NCBI GenBank assembly: GCA_963575745.1
Contig: CAUYUJ010011248.1
Span: forward strand, 62,001 to 126,000
From: Prorocentrum cordatum
Lineage: Eukaryota; Sar; Dinophyceae; Prorocentrales; Prorocentraceae
DNA length: 64,000 bases
Direction: 5' to 3'
Part shown: piece after piece, positions 22,105-31,579 of the stretch
Layout of the letters: every line of letters starts with the position of its first letter
Numbering within the stretch: the first letter of the stretch is position 1
Program-made: the position numbers and the translations under genes
Notes under the pieces: model-generated
What the model was told of the DNA's origin: nothing
Databases searched by the model: none
What the model saw: only the letters and a program-made list of their open reading frames with translations

Positions 22105-22385
22105 CTGACGACCGACGACCGACGACCGACGACCGACGACGACGACGACGACGAGGGGTCTGGACGAGGGGTGGGCCCCGAGGGAAGTCGGGGCCCCGAG
22201 GGGAGGTCGGGGAGCTGAGGGGAATGCGATTCCGATTTCGATTTCGATTCCGGCGCAACGTTTTCGATTCCGGTTCCGGTCCGAAGGCCGAGAGGATTCC
22301 GATTCCGGTCCGATCCGGCGCAAGTTTTTTCGATTCCTTCCGATCCGAAGTTTGGCCGATCCGATTCCGAGTTTCCGACTCGATT
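22105..22385. repeat. CGAC(GAC) and GATTCC short repeats
   Basis: CGACGAC units at 22106-22155, then GATTCCGATTTCGATTCCGG-like units at 22220-22385. Confidence 0.85.
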
Positions 22386-22559
22386 GCAGATGACGCTGCC
22401 GGAGGGGGTCCGGGGATCCAGGTCCCCGGAGAGGGTCGGGGCGAGGGCCTGGCCCCCGGAAGAGGGGCCGAGGCTCGACGTTTTCTGGCCCTCGGGGGGC
22501 CCGCGTCATCTATGCGGGCAAAGCCAACTCCCCCCTGGAGCATGTCCGAGGACCCGTTT

Positions 22560-22850
22560 CGGATGGCAGTCGTCTTCGTCGTGGTCGTCGTGGTCGTCGT
22601 CGCCGCGTCCGCCGTGGTCGTCGCCGCCGCCGCCACCGCCGTCGTCGTCGTCCTTCGGCTGGGCCGGCCCGCGCGGCTCGGCTCGGCCGGGCGCGCAGGA
22701 GGAGGAGCAGGAAGAGGAGGAGGAAGAGGAGGAGGATGAGGAAAAGAGGAGGAGAAGGAAACGGATGAGGAAAAGAGGAGGATGAGGGAAAGAGGAGGAT
22801 GAGGAAAAGAGGAGGAGGAAAAGGAGGAGGATGAGGAAAACAGGAGGAGG
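22560..22850. repeat. GTC then GGA simple repeats
   Basis: CGTCGTCG triplets at 22565-22650 and a GGA/GGAAAAGAGGA tract at 22695-22845. Confidence 0.9.
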
Positions 22851-23147
22851 CCCCGCGGTCCCGCCGTGGGTTGCCGTTCCTCAAGCGTCCCTTAGGGTAA
22901 GCCAGACCTCGGCCCCGCGCCGCCTGCCCGGTCTCGCGCCCCCGGCCTGGCCCCGCGGCCCACCTCGCCCCCGCCGGCGGGCGCCGTGGCAGGCGTACTT
23001 TTAGCGCCGCCTAAGGTATGCCTGCGCTTGCCCCCTTCGGCTTGGCCCCGCGCCCCGCTTCGCCCCCCCCCCCGGCCACGCGGCCCCCGTTCCAGGTCGC
23101 ACCAGTTCGCGCCCGTCCGGGTCGAGGGATTCGGAAATTGATATTGT
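22850..23147. other. GC-rich spacer
   Basis: C-rich sequence without a convincing ORF on either strand. Minus-strand open frames here are of low-complexity Gly/Ala/Arg composition. Confidence 0.4.
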
Positions 23148-23350
23148 GTGCTCGGCGGAAGCCAAGCGGTGGTAAACGCAAACCCCCAGGAGAGATTGAT
23201 CTTTCGCCGCGATGGAATGAGCCTTGAGGAAGGGCGTCCTGAGGCCCTCCTCGCCGTCGTCAGCCTCCAGAGACTTTTCCCAGGCCCTGGGGCCGTCAAG
23301 GAACGACTCAGGATGAAAACTTGGTCGTCCGGATCCCCCTCCGTCGCGCC
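23148..23350 (+). CDS. Possible exon, unknown protein
   Basis: A plus-strand frame reading GGSQAVVNANPQERLIFRRD then LEEGRPEALLAVVSLQRLF has ordinary protein composition and runs into a GA repeat at about 23357. It could be an upstream exon of the RING gene, but no continuous link is visible. Function unknown. Confidence 0.25.
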
Positions 23351-23356
23351 AGCAAA

Positions 23357-23374
23357 AGAGAGAGACAGAGAAAG

Positions 23375-23409
<35 letters not shown>

Positions 23410-23440
23410 GAGAGAGGAGAAAGAGAGAGAGAGAGAGAGC
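23357..23440. repeat. GA dinucleotide repeat
   Basis: AGAGAG repeats. A similar GA run lies at 24768-24805 inside the RING gene region. Confidence 0.95.
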
Positions 23441-23459
23441 AGTGTCTCGGAATACTTGC

Positions 23460-23690
23460 GACTTCAGGAATCGGCCCTGCGGGCGCGGACAGCGTAATTT
23501 ACAAGGTTCCAGCGTATTTCACAAGGGATCCTGGCGCTGGAAGCGCGAACCCAGCGTAATTTACGAGGGATCTTGGCCCTGGGAGCGCGGAGCCAGTGTA
23601 ATTTACGGGGGGTCGTGGCCCTGGGACCGCAGACGCAGCCCTAACTTATCAGGATTGCGGCACGGCGTACTTTGCGAGGGATCTTAGCTC
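23460..23690. repeat. Tandem repeat of about 40 bp
   Basis: Four to five units share GCGTAATTTACGAGGGATCT followed by a GGCCCTGGGAGCGCGGA-like block. The remaining stretch to 24150 shows only loose GGGGCCAT words and no clear gene. Confidence 0.75.
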
Positions 23691-24251
23691 TGGCAGCGTG
23701 AACCCCGATATGGCCCCATGAGCAACATTTGGGGGACATATTGGGGTGTTCCTGGTGCGATATTGTGGCTCTCCAAGGGTCATCATGGGAGCCCCTGGGC
23801 CGAGGGGCCATGCCAGGACCATCATGGACCCTTAGAACCATTTTGGGATTATCTTCGGCCTTCGGGGCTATCCTGGGGCCATTTTGGGGCCGCGGGGCCC
23901 CGTCCCAGGCGCTCAGACAGCCAACGCCGCCGAAGGATATATTTTGGAACAATTCGGTCTGGGTGGCCCCCCCGTCCCTCGTCCTCCTAGCCCCCTAGCC
24001 TCCTAGCCTCCAGCCTCCACCTCTTCCGGGGGGTCGCGAATTAGTGCAGCGCCTTCCCCGCCCCCCCTCTCCAGGTCAATGGCCCCTTTTCCGTCCTCCT
24101 CATCGTCCTCCTGTTCCCCCATATTTTCCGTCGCCATTCTGAAACAAGCTGTTCGCTTTTGTCGTTGGCGGTCAGTTGCCGGTCCGTCCGAGGCCAGTTT
24201 GCCTGGGGGCTCTCCTCGGTGGCGATTCCTTATCCACCCCGCCGGCGACCG

Positions 24252-24764
24252 ATGGCCCCAGAGTGTCGCATCTGCTTGGACACCATCCACCCCAACGACC
24301 CCGGGGACCCCGCACAGTCGTTGGCTTGCGGCCACACTTACCACGCCGATTGCGTGAAGCGTGCCATGATGTCCAAAGGGATTTCGCTCGTCGAGAACTT
24401 CCCTTGCCCCCAGTGCCGGGCCACGCAGCTGGGCTTGCAGCTTGCCGAGAACAGCCTTTTCGACGAGCAGCGCGCCAGCAGCCCCGACGGCCCCGCGCCG
24501 TCCTGGCCCCCGTCCCCAGGGGGCGAGTCGCACGCGCCAGAGCCCAGCGTTTTCTTTCGGCCGCCGCAGTCGCCAGCGCGGCCGTCTGGCGCGCAGTCGT
24601 CGGCGTCGCCGCAACAGCCGGCGACGCCGCGACCGCCCGCGCCCCCCGCGCCAGCGCCCCCGAGCGGCGGCGAGCCGCCTGCCACGCAGCTTTCCCCGCC
24701 GAGCTCGGCGCCGTCTCCAACGCAGGAGCAAGGCTCCAGAGGGATGGGGAGCCAGACAGACGTT

Positions 24765-24806
<42 letters not shown>

Positions 24807-24983
24807 AAGAGAGATCAATATATTCGTCATCAGGCAGGTCTGCCGCGCCGGTGCAGCACATCGCCTCGCTGGGGGCGTCCTTCCGTGACATGTCCAGAGC
24901 GGCGGCGGATCGCGCGGCGCTGCCAGATCCGCTGCGCTCGTGGCAGGCCCCGGTTGGCGCGGGACATCCCCCTTCACGGGTAG
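24252..24983 (+). CDS. RING-H2 finger protein
   Basis: Starts at the ATG at 24252. Residues 5-57 form a RING-type zinc finger: CRICLDT, then CGHTYHADC, then CPQC, giving the Cys-x2-Cys ... Cys-x-His-x2-His-x2-Cys ... Cys-x2-Cys spacing. Such proteins usually act as E3 ubiquitin ligases. A Pro/Ser/Ala-rich disordered region follows. From about 24768 a GA repeat enters the frame and probably marks an intron; an alternative frame after it (HIASLGASFRDMSRAAADRA) looks coding. The gene lies on the same strand as and immediately upstream of the P-loop gene at 25.1 kb, so it could be the N-terminal exon of that gene. A repeat core (GTTGCCGGTCCGTCCGAGG) lies about 75 bases before the start codon. Confidence 0.7.
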
Positions 24984-25136
24984 CGCTGCCGCCGATGGCC
25001 CCCCCCCCCGCCCCTCCCTGCGTCGGGTGCCGCGACGGCCCCGGGGCCGCTGCGCGGCATTTGAGGGAGCGGGGGCGGGGGGCTGTGCGCCGACAGCGCT
25101 GCTCCGTGGAGGGCGGGGGTTGCAGCGCCCCGACAG

Positions 25137-27110
25137 GATGACCTGGCCGCGCACGCGTCCGACGACATCACCCTGCTCATGCACGACGGCGCGCTCTTCC
25201 GCGGGATGGAGACAGCGGCGGCTCTCCGCAGAGCAGCGCCTGCCTGGTTGACGGAGATTGCCGCGGATGCTCGCACGCACCGCGCGATCGCTGGGGGCCC
25301 GACCATGGGGGGCATCCGTTTGCAGATGCCCTTGCCGTTCGTCCTGGCCACGCGCGCCGTGGCGCGCAGCGAGGGCTGGCGCGCCGAGACAGTGATGGCG
25401 CCCGTGTTGTCCAATATCGGTTGGTGCGAGCGGCCGGGCCTCAAGCTCCACGTTCGCGACGACGAAGCGCACGGCCGCGCCGCCGTGGTGCAGATTTTCG
25501 TGGCAGGTGACCCCAGCATGAGGAAATCCCCCTTGAAGGAGTACACGAGCAAGACTCTCCTGGCCGGCGATGGCGCCCCCGAAGTCCTGCGCTCGGGCGA
25601 CGCCGTTTCCACCGACGCCACGGTGGAGGGCATCCGCACCTCCATCGCCAATTGCCAGCGCGCGGGGATCGTGAGCGACGAGGTGGCCACCACCTACGCA
25701 GTGCGCGCGCGCACGAATCCCGGCCTGCACCCCGCCGACAAGGACAAGCTGTGCACGTGGCTCAATTGCGAGAGAGATGTCGTCTCGACGGGACAGGGCC
25801 GCACGGTGCTCAACGATTACGCCTTCGTCCACCAGGTGTTCGGACAGCTCGCCCCGGTCGAGCAGGTGCTGAAGCCAGAAGGGCTCGGCTTCACGAAGCG
25901 CTTCCACGTGGCCTCGCGGGGGGTCGAAATGGGCTGCCATGAATTTCGCGCCCCACGGCCCCGCTCCAACTTCTTCCTCCTCCTGCCCGCCCCCCCCCCC
26001 CTCGCCCCCTCGCGGGATCCGACGTCCGTGCCCCCCCCATCCCCTCTCCCGCGGCAGGTCTGGCAGACGGCCCCGGCGGAGTGGGCGCCAACGCAGCGCT
26101 CGTCGGAGTCGAAGGCATTCTTGGCGGGCTTCTTCGACTGGCTGGGGCAGGTGGCGGACGACGACGAGAGGGACCATTATTTTGATGGGTTCGCTCGCAC
26201 TATGCTCATGGAGATTTTAGAGGCCGTGTCAGACTTCCTGGCGGAAGACAGAGACCCCCCCCTGAACGAACAGTTCGTGGAGAAGCTCCGTTGGGCCGAC
26301 GCCGACTTGGCCCGGTACTCGAACGCGCGCATGAGGATGAGGCAGTACGTCGAGCACAAGCGGGGCGGCATTCACGGCCCCCCTCCGCCGGGGGTCGGCC
26401 CGCCCGAGGCTGGCGCCTGCGATCGCCCCCCGCAGCCCGTCGTTGCGCGCAAGCCAGCATCGGTCGCCATGTCGATTTGCGATATGGCACACGCGGTGCA
26501 CACGTGGCGCCACCAGATGCACTTGTGGCACGGGTACTTCGTCCACTGCGACGCCGTGTGGCCGCTCGACCAACCCGGTGAACCGCGGGCGCCAACAGGA
26601 GATCCCACCGCCGGCCTGGCCCCCCTCGCGAAGCTCCAGGGGGCGGTCCTGTCGCTGCCGCGCCCCGACGGCGATGGGTGCATGACCACCTCGGACGCCC
26701 GGAAGTTGCTGAAGAATTTCTTCCGCAAGCACAGGGCGGAGTTCGCGAGCCCGCGCAACGCGCTGGTCGATGCCGTGGACGACCTGGCCCGCAGCCGCAT
26801 CGTTGAGAAGAAGGACGCGGAGGGCGCGCCGGATGACGCGGCCGCTGCCAGCGCCGCAGGCGCGGCCCCACCGGGCCCGCCCGCCGCGGCAGGTGATGGC
26901 GCCGCGGGCGCGGGCGCAGCGGGACCGCCCAGCGCGGCGGTTGATGGCGCCGCGGGCGCAGACGCAGCAGGCCCGCCCGCCGCGCCAAGGGCAAGGGGCG
27001 GCTGGGCGATCACTTCGTTCCGCAAGCGCCCGTGGTCCAGCCTGCTGGACGACGGCGACGCGCAGGCGGCCGTTGTGCGTCTGCGCCTCAGCGGCGACGC
27101 TTTTCCTTGA
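25137..27110 (+). CDS. P-loop NTPase-like protein, DUF3987/primase-helicase-like, second copy
   Basis: Open frame entered after an acceptor-like CAG near 25136; the first Met is at 25179. A hydrophobic segment (LPFVLATRAVARSEGW) is followed by FVAGDPSMRKSPLKEY near 25500-25550, a Walker A-like G-x-P-S-x2-K-S-P, then IVSDEVATTY near 25670 resembling Walker B. After a Pro-rich stretch at 25950-26060, which may be an intron in frame, helical segments (FFDWLGQVADDDERDHYFDG; ICDMAHAVHTWRHQMHLWHG) match the C-terminal organisation of the gene at 9.9-11.9 kb. The last 100 residues are Ala/Pro/Gly-rich. I infer a DNA-transaction role from the family. The large opposite-strand ORF here is a shadow. 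Confidence 0.55.
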   Translation, partial: DDLAAHASDDITLLMHDGALFRGMETAAALRRAAPAWLTEIAADARTHRAIAGGPTMGGIRLQMPLPFVLATRAVARSEGWRAETVMAPVLSNIGWCERPGLKLHVRDDEAHGRAAVVQIFVAGDPSMRKSPLKEYTSKTLLAGDGAPEVLRSGDAVSTDATVEGIRTSIANCQRAGIVSDEVATTYAVRARTNPGLHPADKDKLCTWLNCERDVVSTGQGRTVLNDYAFVHQVFGQLAPVEQVLKPEGLGFTKRFHVASRGVEMGCHEFRAPRPRSNFFLLLPAPPPLAPSRDPTSVPPPSPLPRQVWQTAPAEWAPTQRSSESKAFLAGFFDWLGQVADDDERDHYFDGFARTMLMEILEAVSDFLAEDRDPPLNEQFVEKLRWADADLARYSNARMRMRQYVEHKRGGIHGPPPPGVGPPEAGACDRPPQPVVARKPASVAMSICDMAHAVHTWRHQMHLWHGYFVHCDAVWPLDQPGEPRAPTGDPTAGLAPLAKLQGAVLSLPRPDGDGCMTTSDARKLLKNFFRKHRAEFASPRNALVDAVDDLARSRIVEKKDAEGAPDDAAAASAAGAAPPGPPAAAGDGAAGAGAAGPPSAAVDGAAGADAAGPPAAPRARGGWAITSFRKRPWSSLLDDGDAQAAVVRLRLSGDAFP

Positions 27111-27224
27111 TCAACGGGCGCCCGACGGCCCGAAGGGTATGCCGGGCGATGGCCTGCCCATGGGGCGCGCGCATTGGCCGGGCCAACTCTCTCAGCAACG
27201 TCCGCGGCAACCTGACTGCGGCTC

Positions 27225-27735
27225 GTCCGCGGCCGGCCCGCCGAGGGGGCGCCCCCGCCGACCCGGCCAGTTGCCGGTTCGTCCGAGGGCGGCCTACCTG
27301 GCAGCGCTGCGCGGGCCGGCCCGGTTACTTTCTTTTTCTGCGCAGCTCCCCAGGCAGCCGGTTGCCGGTCCGCCCGAGGCTGGCCTGCCGGGGGAGCGCG
27401 GGCGCGCGCGCGCTGGCCCGGTCATTTCCCTCTTCTGCGCAGTGTCCTGGGCAGCCCATTGCCGGCTTCGTCCGAGGCTGGTCTGCCCGGGGGCGCTCGC
27501 GCGCCCGCCGGCTCAGCCACTTTGCTTCCCTGCGCAGTGTCACTGGCAGCCAGTTGCCGGTTCGCCCGAGGCTGGCCTGCCCAGGGGCGCACGCGCGCGC
27601 GGGCCGCGTTGCTTTACTTTTTCTGCGCAGCCTCCCTTGGCAGCCAGTTGCCGGTTCGCCCGAGGCTGGTCTGCGCGGGGGGAACGCGCGCTCGCCGGCC
27701 CCGTTGCTTTACCTCTCCTGCGCGCTGCCGCGGAG
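27225..27735. repeat. 94-bp tandem repeat bearing the TTGCCGGTTCG core
   Basis: Five units with the TTGCCGG landmark at 27271, 27362, 27459, 27554 and 27648 (periods 91, 97, 95 and 94). Each has a pyrimidine tract ending in GCGCAG, then GGCAGCCAGTTGCCGGTTCG and a GC-rich end. The array begins about 115 bases after the stop of the P-loop gene. The same core occurs singly elsewhere in the window. Confidence 0.9.
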
Positions 27736-27749
27736 AACGGATCTTTCTG

Positions 27750-27870
27750 ATTTTCGTCATCTTGCTTCTGCACCTGCTCCTTCTCCTCCTCCTGCTGCTG
27801 TCCCTCCTCCTCCTGCTGCCGCCCCTTCTCCTCCTTCCCCTCCTCCTCCTCCTCAGCAGCAGCAAATTTG
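27750..27870. repeat. CTC/CTG microsatellite
   Basis: CTCCTCCTGCTG-type repeat between the 94-bp array and the ASCH gene. Confidence 0.85.
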
Positions 27871-28027
27871 GTTGGATTTCTCGAGTCTGCCGCGCAGCGG
27901 CCCGAGGTGGTGCGCCCTCTGCCGCCGGCGGCCAGTGCGTCTGAAGCGCCCCTCTTGACGCTAGTTGCCAGTTCGTCCGAGGCTAGCGAGCAGGCGCCGC
28001 CGCGCGCCTCGCGGCGCGCCGTCCGCC

Positions 28028-29137
28028 ATGGAGACGACCGCAGCCAAGTGCCCCCGCTTGGCGCCCGGTCGGGCTTTCACGGTCGGTTGCCCCAGAGTGG
28101 CCGTTGCCATGCTTAAGGGCTTCAAGCGAATCGAGTCCAAGCCCGAGACGTCGAACTGCATGCCAGTCGGATGGTATTACCTGCACGTGGGCAAGAGGCC
28201 CCTCCAGCCAGCAATGGCAGACAAGTGCACCATCGCCATGGAGGCGACGTGGCCGGGGGCGCCAGAGGCCGACGCGCTGCCCCGGTCCAGCGTGTACGGG
28301 GCGGTTTTGGTCGGCAAGGTCGTCGACGCCAGCGCCTTGGAGACCCCTTGGGCATTCGCAGAGTGGCCAAAGGCCCACGTGATCCTGGAATCCCACGAGC
28401 TTCAGTCCCCGATCCAAGGAGTGAAGGGCCAGCAGAGCGTGTGGCGCCCGCGGCTTGCGCGACGAACGCCAGCCCCCCAGATTCGCCCCCAGGGGCAATT
28501 GCCGGATCGATCAGAGGAAAAACTTTCTGACCGGGGAGGGTCGCTTCAGACGGGGACCTCGGGGCCGGGGCCATTGCAGCCTTCCGCCAGGTACATCCAC
28601 GACCCGGGTAAGCAGGGGTCGTTGACCGAGGCCCTGGCGCAGGCGACCCACCACGTCTTCCCGCCGTTCGCGCCTGAGCTGGCCGACGCGAGGGCGACGT
28701 CAAGGCCTCGAAGGGCCGCCGCTGTCGGCGCGCCCTGGCCCCGCAGGCTCCCCGCCAAGCGGCGCAGCGACGCCGGGGCCACGAGGGGCGCCAAGGCCTT
28801 GCGCGCCCGGCGCGGACAGAGCCGGATGCAGCCAGGACCGCCGGTGCCCGAGGAGAGCGCGGCCAAGGCCCCCGCGTCGCTGGTCGCTCCTGACGCGCCC
28901 GCCGGCCGAGGCGTCGAGAGGCGTTCCCTGGCGCAGCGCGTGGCGGCAAGCCCAGACATCCTCCGTCATGATTTTTTCAGGGCGCCTTCGACGCTCTGGT
29001 TTTTCGAGAACGTCATGATTTTGAGTGGATGTTCTGATTTTTTTTCAGGGCGTCCTGAATTTTCGCAAGATGCCCTGATTTTTTTGTTATGTCATGATTT
29101 TTCGCAGGATGCCCTGAATTTTTGTTTGGTGTCCTGA
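28028..29137 (+). CDS. ASCH-domain protein
   Basis: ATG at 28028 (METTAAKCPRLAPGRAFTVG). The first about 150 residues match the ASCH fold in order: CPRVAVAMLKGFKRIESKP, then GWYYLHVGK, then YGAVLVGKVVD, then a W-P-K-A-H segment and SPIQGVKGQQSVWRP, the characteristic Pro ... Gly ... Trp end. ASCH domains are predicted RNA-binding or nucleotide-modification modules. After about 28480 the frame stays open to 29137 with Ala/Arg-rich sequence and runs into a TGATTTTTTCAGG repeat, so the true C-terminus is probably earlier. A TTGCCAGTTCGTCCGAGG core lies 55 bases upstream of the ATG. Same strand as the RING and P-loop genes. Confidence 0.7.
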   Translation: METTAAKCPRLAPGRAFTVGCPRVAVAMLKGFKRIESKPETSNCMPVGWYYLHVGKRPLQPAMADKCTIAMEATWPGAPEADALPRSSVYGAVLVGKVVDASALETPWAFAEWPKAHVILESHELQSPIQGVKGQQSVWRPRLARRTPAPQIRPQGQLPDRSEEKLSDRGGSLQTGTSGPGPLQPSARYIHDPGKQGSLTEALAQATHHVFPPFAPELADARATSRPRRAAAVGAPWPRRLPAKRRSDAGATRGAKALRARRGQSRMQPGPPVPEESAAKAPASLVAPDAPAGRGVERRSLAQRVAASPDILRHDFFRAPSTLWFFENVMILSGCSDFFSGRPEFSQDALIFLLCHDFSQDALNFCLVS

Positions 29138-29205
29138 TTTTTTCCTGGATGTCCTGATTTTTTCCGAATGCCCTGATTTTTCGTGGTGTGTCCTGATTTG
29201 CCTCG
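28951..29205. repeat. T-rich GTCCTGATTTTTTC repeat block
   Basis: About ten loose units of ATGCCCTGATTTTTTC and GTCCTGAATTTTCGC. The first 34 bases (CCCAGACATCCTCCGTCATG then ATTTTTTCAGGGCG) occur again in reverse orientation at 48538-48574. Confidence 0.85.
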
Positions 29206-29909
29206 ATGTTACTTCACAGCGCAAGATAACATCTTTACTTTTAACATCGCTTCCGCGCGCGAGGGTGACCTTGGTCACCCGCGGTACTACAGTGCGCAAA
29301 ATTCAAAGCTTGAATTACGCATGGTGTTTTGCGTGGCAGGCGTGCGCGCGTCTCCCGCGGCGCGCGTTCGCCAGGCATGTTCAGTTGCCCATTGCGTTCA
29401 AACTTGAAGATCGCTTTCGCACGCGTGCGCGCGTCACCCGTGTTCGCGTGCGCGGCGCGCCAGCCGCGGCTGGCGCGCGGCATGTTGGCTTGGCATTTAC
29501 CCTAGCGCGCGTTTTCAACATGCGCGCGTGTGTCTACATGTGCTTAGCTTTTTCAGCGGAAGAGGTTCGCTCTCGCCCTGCAAATCAGTGTCTACACGTC
29601 TTATCAAAAAAGTGGGGAATGGAGTGGGCTACAGTTCAAGGGATCCCCCCTCCCTCCTCCCCGTTCTCCCCTTCCCCCTCGCGGACTTCCTCCCGTGTGG
29701 ATGGAAGCGGACTTCCCCCCTCCCTCCTCCCCTTCCTTTCTTCCCTCATCGATCCTTATTCCTCTCGTGGGTTATCTTGCGGCCCCCGTCGGTCGTGCCG
29801 CCCATGAGGTATGCGCTCGATCGTCGGCCCTGCCCTCGCCGCCCGTCGCCAATCGGGTCGAACGCGGCGGGGCCCCTGGCCTGCATGTTTTTTTCGTGGC
29901 CGCGGCGCC
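29206..29909. other. Spacer with GCGCGC-rich words
   Basis: GCGCGCG/CGTGCGCGCG words at 29250-29530, then ordinary sequence with TCCCCCCTCCCTCC patches at 29645-29755. No convincing gene. Confidence 0.4.
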
Positions 29910-30116
29910 ATGACAGACAGCGCTGGTGCCCCTGCGTCTTCGCCCCCGTCGGGGGCGAAAACTATGGCGAGGCACCAGCGCACGGCAAAGGTTCCAATTA
30001 AGTTGGTCGCGGGGGCCCTGGCGAACATCGCGGAGGAGTGGCCGACATTGAAACAAGGCTTTCTGGGGAAACCAGGGAAACCAACTATGACGCCCCGAGG
30101 TCAACGACTCAAGTAA
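29910..30116 (+). CDS. Small ORF, unknown
   Basis: 69 codons from the ATG at 29910. After a Ser/Ala/Pro start it reads PIKLVAGALANIAEEWPTLK, which has normal helical composition, and ends basic. The TAA stop (30114-30116) lies inside the left arm of a 15-bp hairpin. No family recognised; it may be a terminal exon. Confidence 0.3.
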   Translation: MTDSAGAPASSPPSGAKTMARHQRTAKVPIKLVAGALANIAEEWPTLKQGFLGKPGKPTMTPRGQRLK

Positions 30117-30164
30117 GGAAGACGCCTACCCCACGTCTTCCTTACTTGGATCGCTGGCCTCGGG
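30094..30164. repeat. Nested inverted repeat (hairpin)
   Basis: CAAGTAAGGAAGACG at 30110-30124 pairs perfectly with CGTCTTCCTTACTTG at 30134-30148 across a 9-base loop. An outer pair, CCCGAGG (30094-30100) and CCTCGGG (30158-30164), extends the structure. Confidence 0.9.
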
Positions 30165-30491
30165 CGTCCACGTTCTGAACTGCGCGAGCGCCCGCATGAG
30201 GGGTGCCCGACTTCCAGTATACTGTGCTGAAGTTCGACTACCGTCCCAAGATGGCGGAGATCGAGGCCTTATCGGGGGGCAGCAGGCAGGAAGGAGTGAG
30301 GCAGTAAGAGTGGATACGTTTGCAAAGGAGGGGGAAGGTGAAGGAAGGACAGAAAGCAGGACGGCAATAATGGAGGGAACGGAAACGCGGAAAGGAAGGG
30401 AGGGAAGGAGGGAGGGAAGGAGGGAGGGACGAAGGGAATTAATGAGGGAATGATGTATGAAGGGAGGACGCTCGAGGAGGTGCAGTGATAA

Positions 30492-30551
30492 TTATAACAT
30501 GGTGGTCATGCCGTTCTTGTATACAAGAACGGCATGACCACCATGTTATAA
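30492..30551. repeat. Perfect 60-bp palindrome
   Basis: Arms 30492-30521 and 30522-30551 are exact reverse complements with no loop, centred on GTATAC. It lies about 45 bases upstream of a coding exon. Confidence 0.97.
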
Positions 30552-30596
30552 CATGAACTGGTGCATGTTCGTCTTCCTCCAAGCCCCTGTTGCCAG

Positions 30597-30680
30597 GTCT
30601 TCGCCCAATTGATGCATGAGCTGAACAGTCTGGGAGAGGGCCTCCGCTACAGCCAGAAGCTGATGATGGCTGCTGGGGGG
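30597..30680 (+). CDS. Gene A, candidate exon 1
   Basis: After an acceptor-like TTGCCAG the frame reads VFAQLMHELNSLGEGLRYSQ then KLMMAAG before a poly-G run. The composition is helical and normal. It is the first of several plus-strand exon-like islands at 30.6-33.6 kb that I group as one gene by orientation and proximity only. Function unknown. Confidence 0.4.
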
Positions 30681-30735
30681 GGGGGGGGCGGGGGGGGGTG
30701 GGGGGGGGTGGGGGGGGGGGGGGGGGGGGGGGGCA
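30674..30735. repeat. Poly-G tract
   Basis: About 60 bases of G interrupted by single C or T. A poly-C run of about 26 bases lies at 30937-30962, so the single strand could pair with itself or form a G-quadruplex. Confidence 0.95.
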
Positions 30736-30931
30736 AATCAGGGGACGACGACGAAGATGACGACAAGGAAGATGATGATGACGACGATGAGGACGACGGA
30801 CTCGATGTGGGGAGGGCGGTGATGGTGCCGACGGCGGCGTACACGTGCCTCCCCGTCTCCCATGCCCCACTCCCCATCCACCATGCCCCTCTCCCCATTG
30901 TATCCTCATCCCTCATGCCTCCCTCCCCAAA

Positions 30932-30963
<32 letters not shown>

Positions 30964-31090
30964 TGCATGCCTCCATCCGCCTCATCAGCCATACCTCCCA
31001 CTTTCCATGTCTCCTCACCCTCCATCGACTCCCCGCGTATACATACGCCGTGTCCCCATCTATGTTCGTTCTTGTTTGCGGTCGCCCAGG

Positions 31091-31185
31091 CTGCCTGGGA
31101 CGAAGCGTTCTCCGCGACGCACCAAGAGAACTACCGCAAGGAGTGCGGCCGCAAGCCGACAAAAGCAAGGTTGGAAGGGATTCGG
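31091..31185 (+). CDS. Gene A, candidate exon 2
   Basis: Preceded by GTCGCCCAG (acceptor-like), reading AAWDEAFSATHQENYRKECG then RKPTKARLEGI. Normal composition; a GT occurs after AAAGCAAG and may be the donor. Function unknown. Confidence 0.4.
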
Positions 31186-31353
31186 CACCCTTGCTTGCGT
31201 CGCGCGCTCTGGTTGGGAGGTGAGGGGGATCGATGAGGGAGATTCGGAAGATGTTGAGATGAGGGCGGTGAGGAAGGCGAGCTTAAGCTGAGGAAGATGA
31301 TATATATATATATCGATGAGGAAGGTCAGGCAGGTGAGGAAGATGAGGATGAG

Positions 31354-31578
31354 GAATGAGGAGATGAAGACGAGGAAGACGAGGAAGCTGAGGAAGGTGA
31401 GGAATCTGAAGAAGAGGAGGAAGGTGAGGAAGACGAAGACGATGAGGAAGATGAAGACGAGGAAGATAAGGAAGATGAGGAAGATGGTGGAGGTGAGCGT
31501 TCAGAGGGGGAGACATCAACAGCAGCAGCATTGATGAGAATGAGGAGGGTCATACCAGAAATGATGAAGGATACATGA
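31354..31578 (+). CDS. Gene A, candidate acidic exon
   Basis: GAGGAAGAT-rich sequence that reads as Glu/Asp repeats in one frame and leaves the repeat as ERSEGETSTAAALMRMRRVI before a stop. It could be an acidic segment of gene A or simply a purine microsatellite. Confidence 0.25.
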
Positions 31579-31579
31579 G

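Noticed and set aside
24003-26177. 724-residue minus-strand ORF
   Set aside because: Shadow of the plus-strand RING and P-loop genes in GC-rich DNA; Arg/Gly-rich composition and no motifs.
27225-27735. CRISPR-like array of regularly spaced repeats
   Set aside because: The whole 94-bp unit is conserved, not just short repeats with unique spacers, and the genome is eukaryotic.
28122-28949. Minus-strand ORFs opposite the ASCH gene
   Set aside because: The plus-strand ASCH motif series is clear; these are Arg/Ala/Pro-rich shadows.
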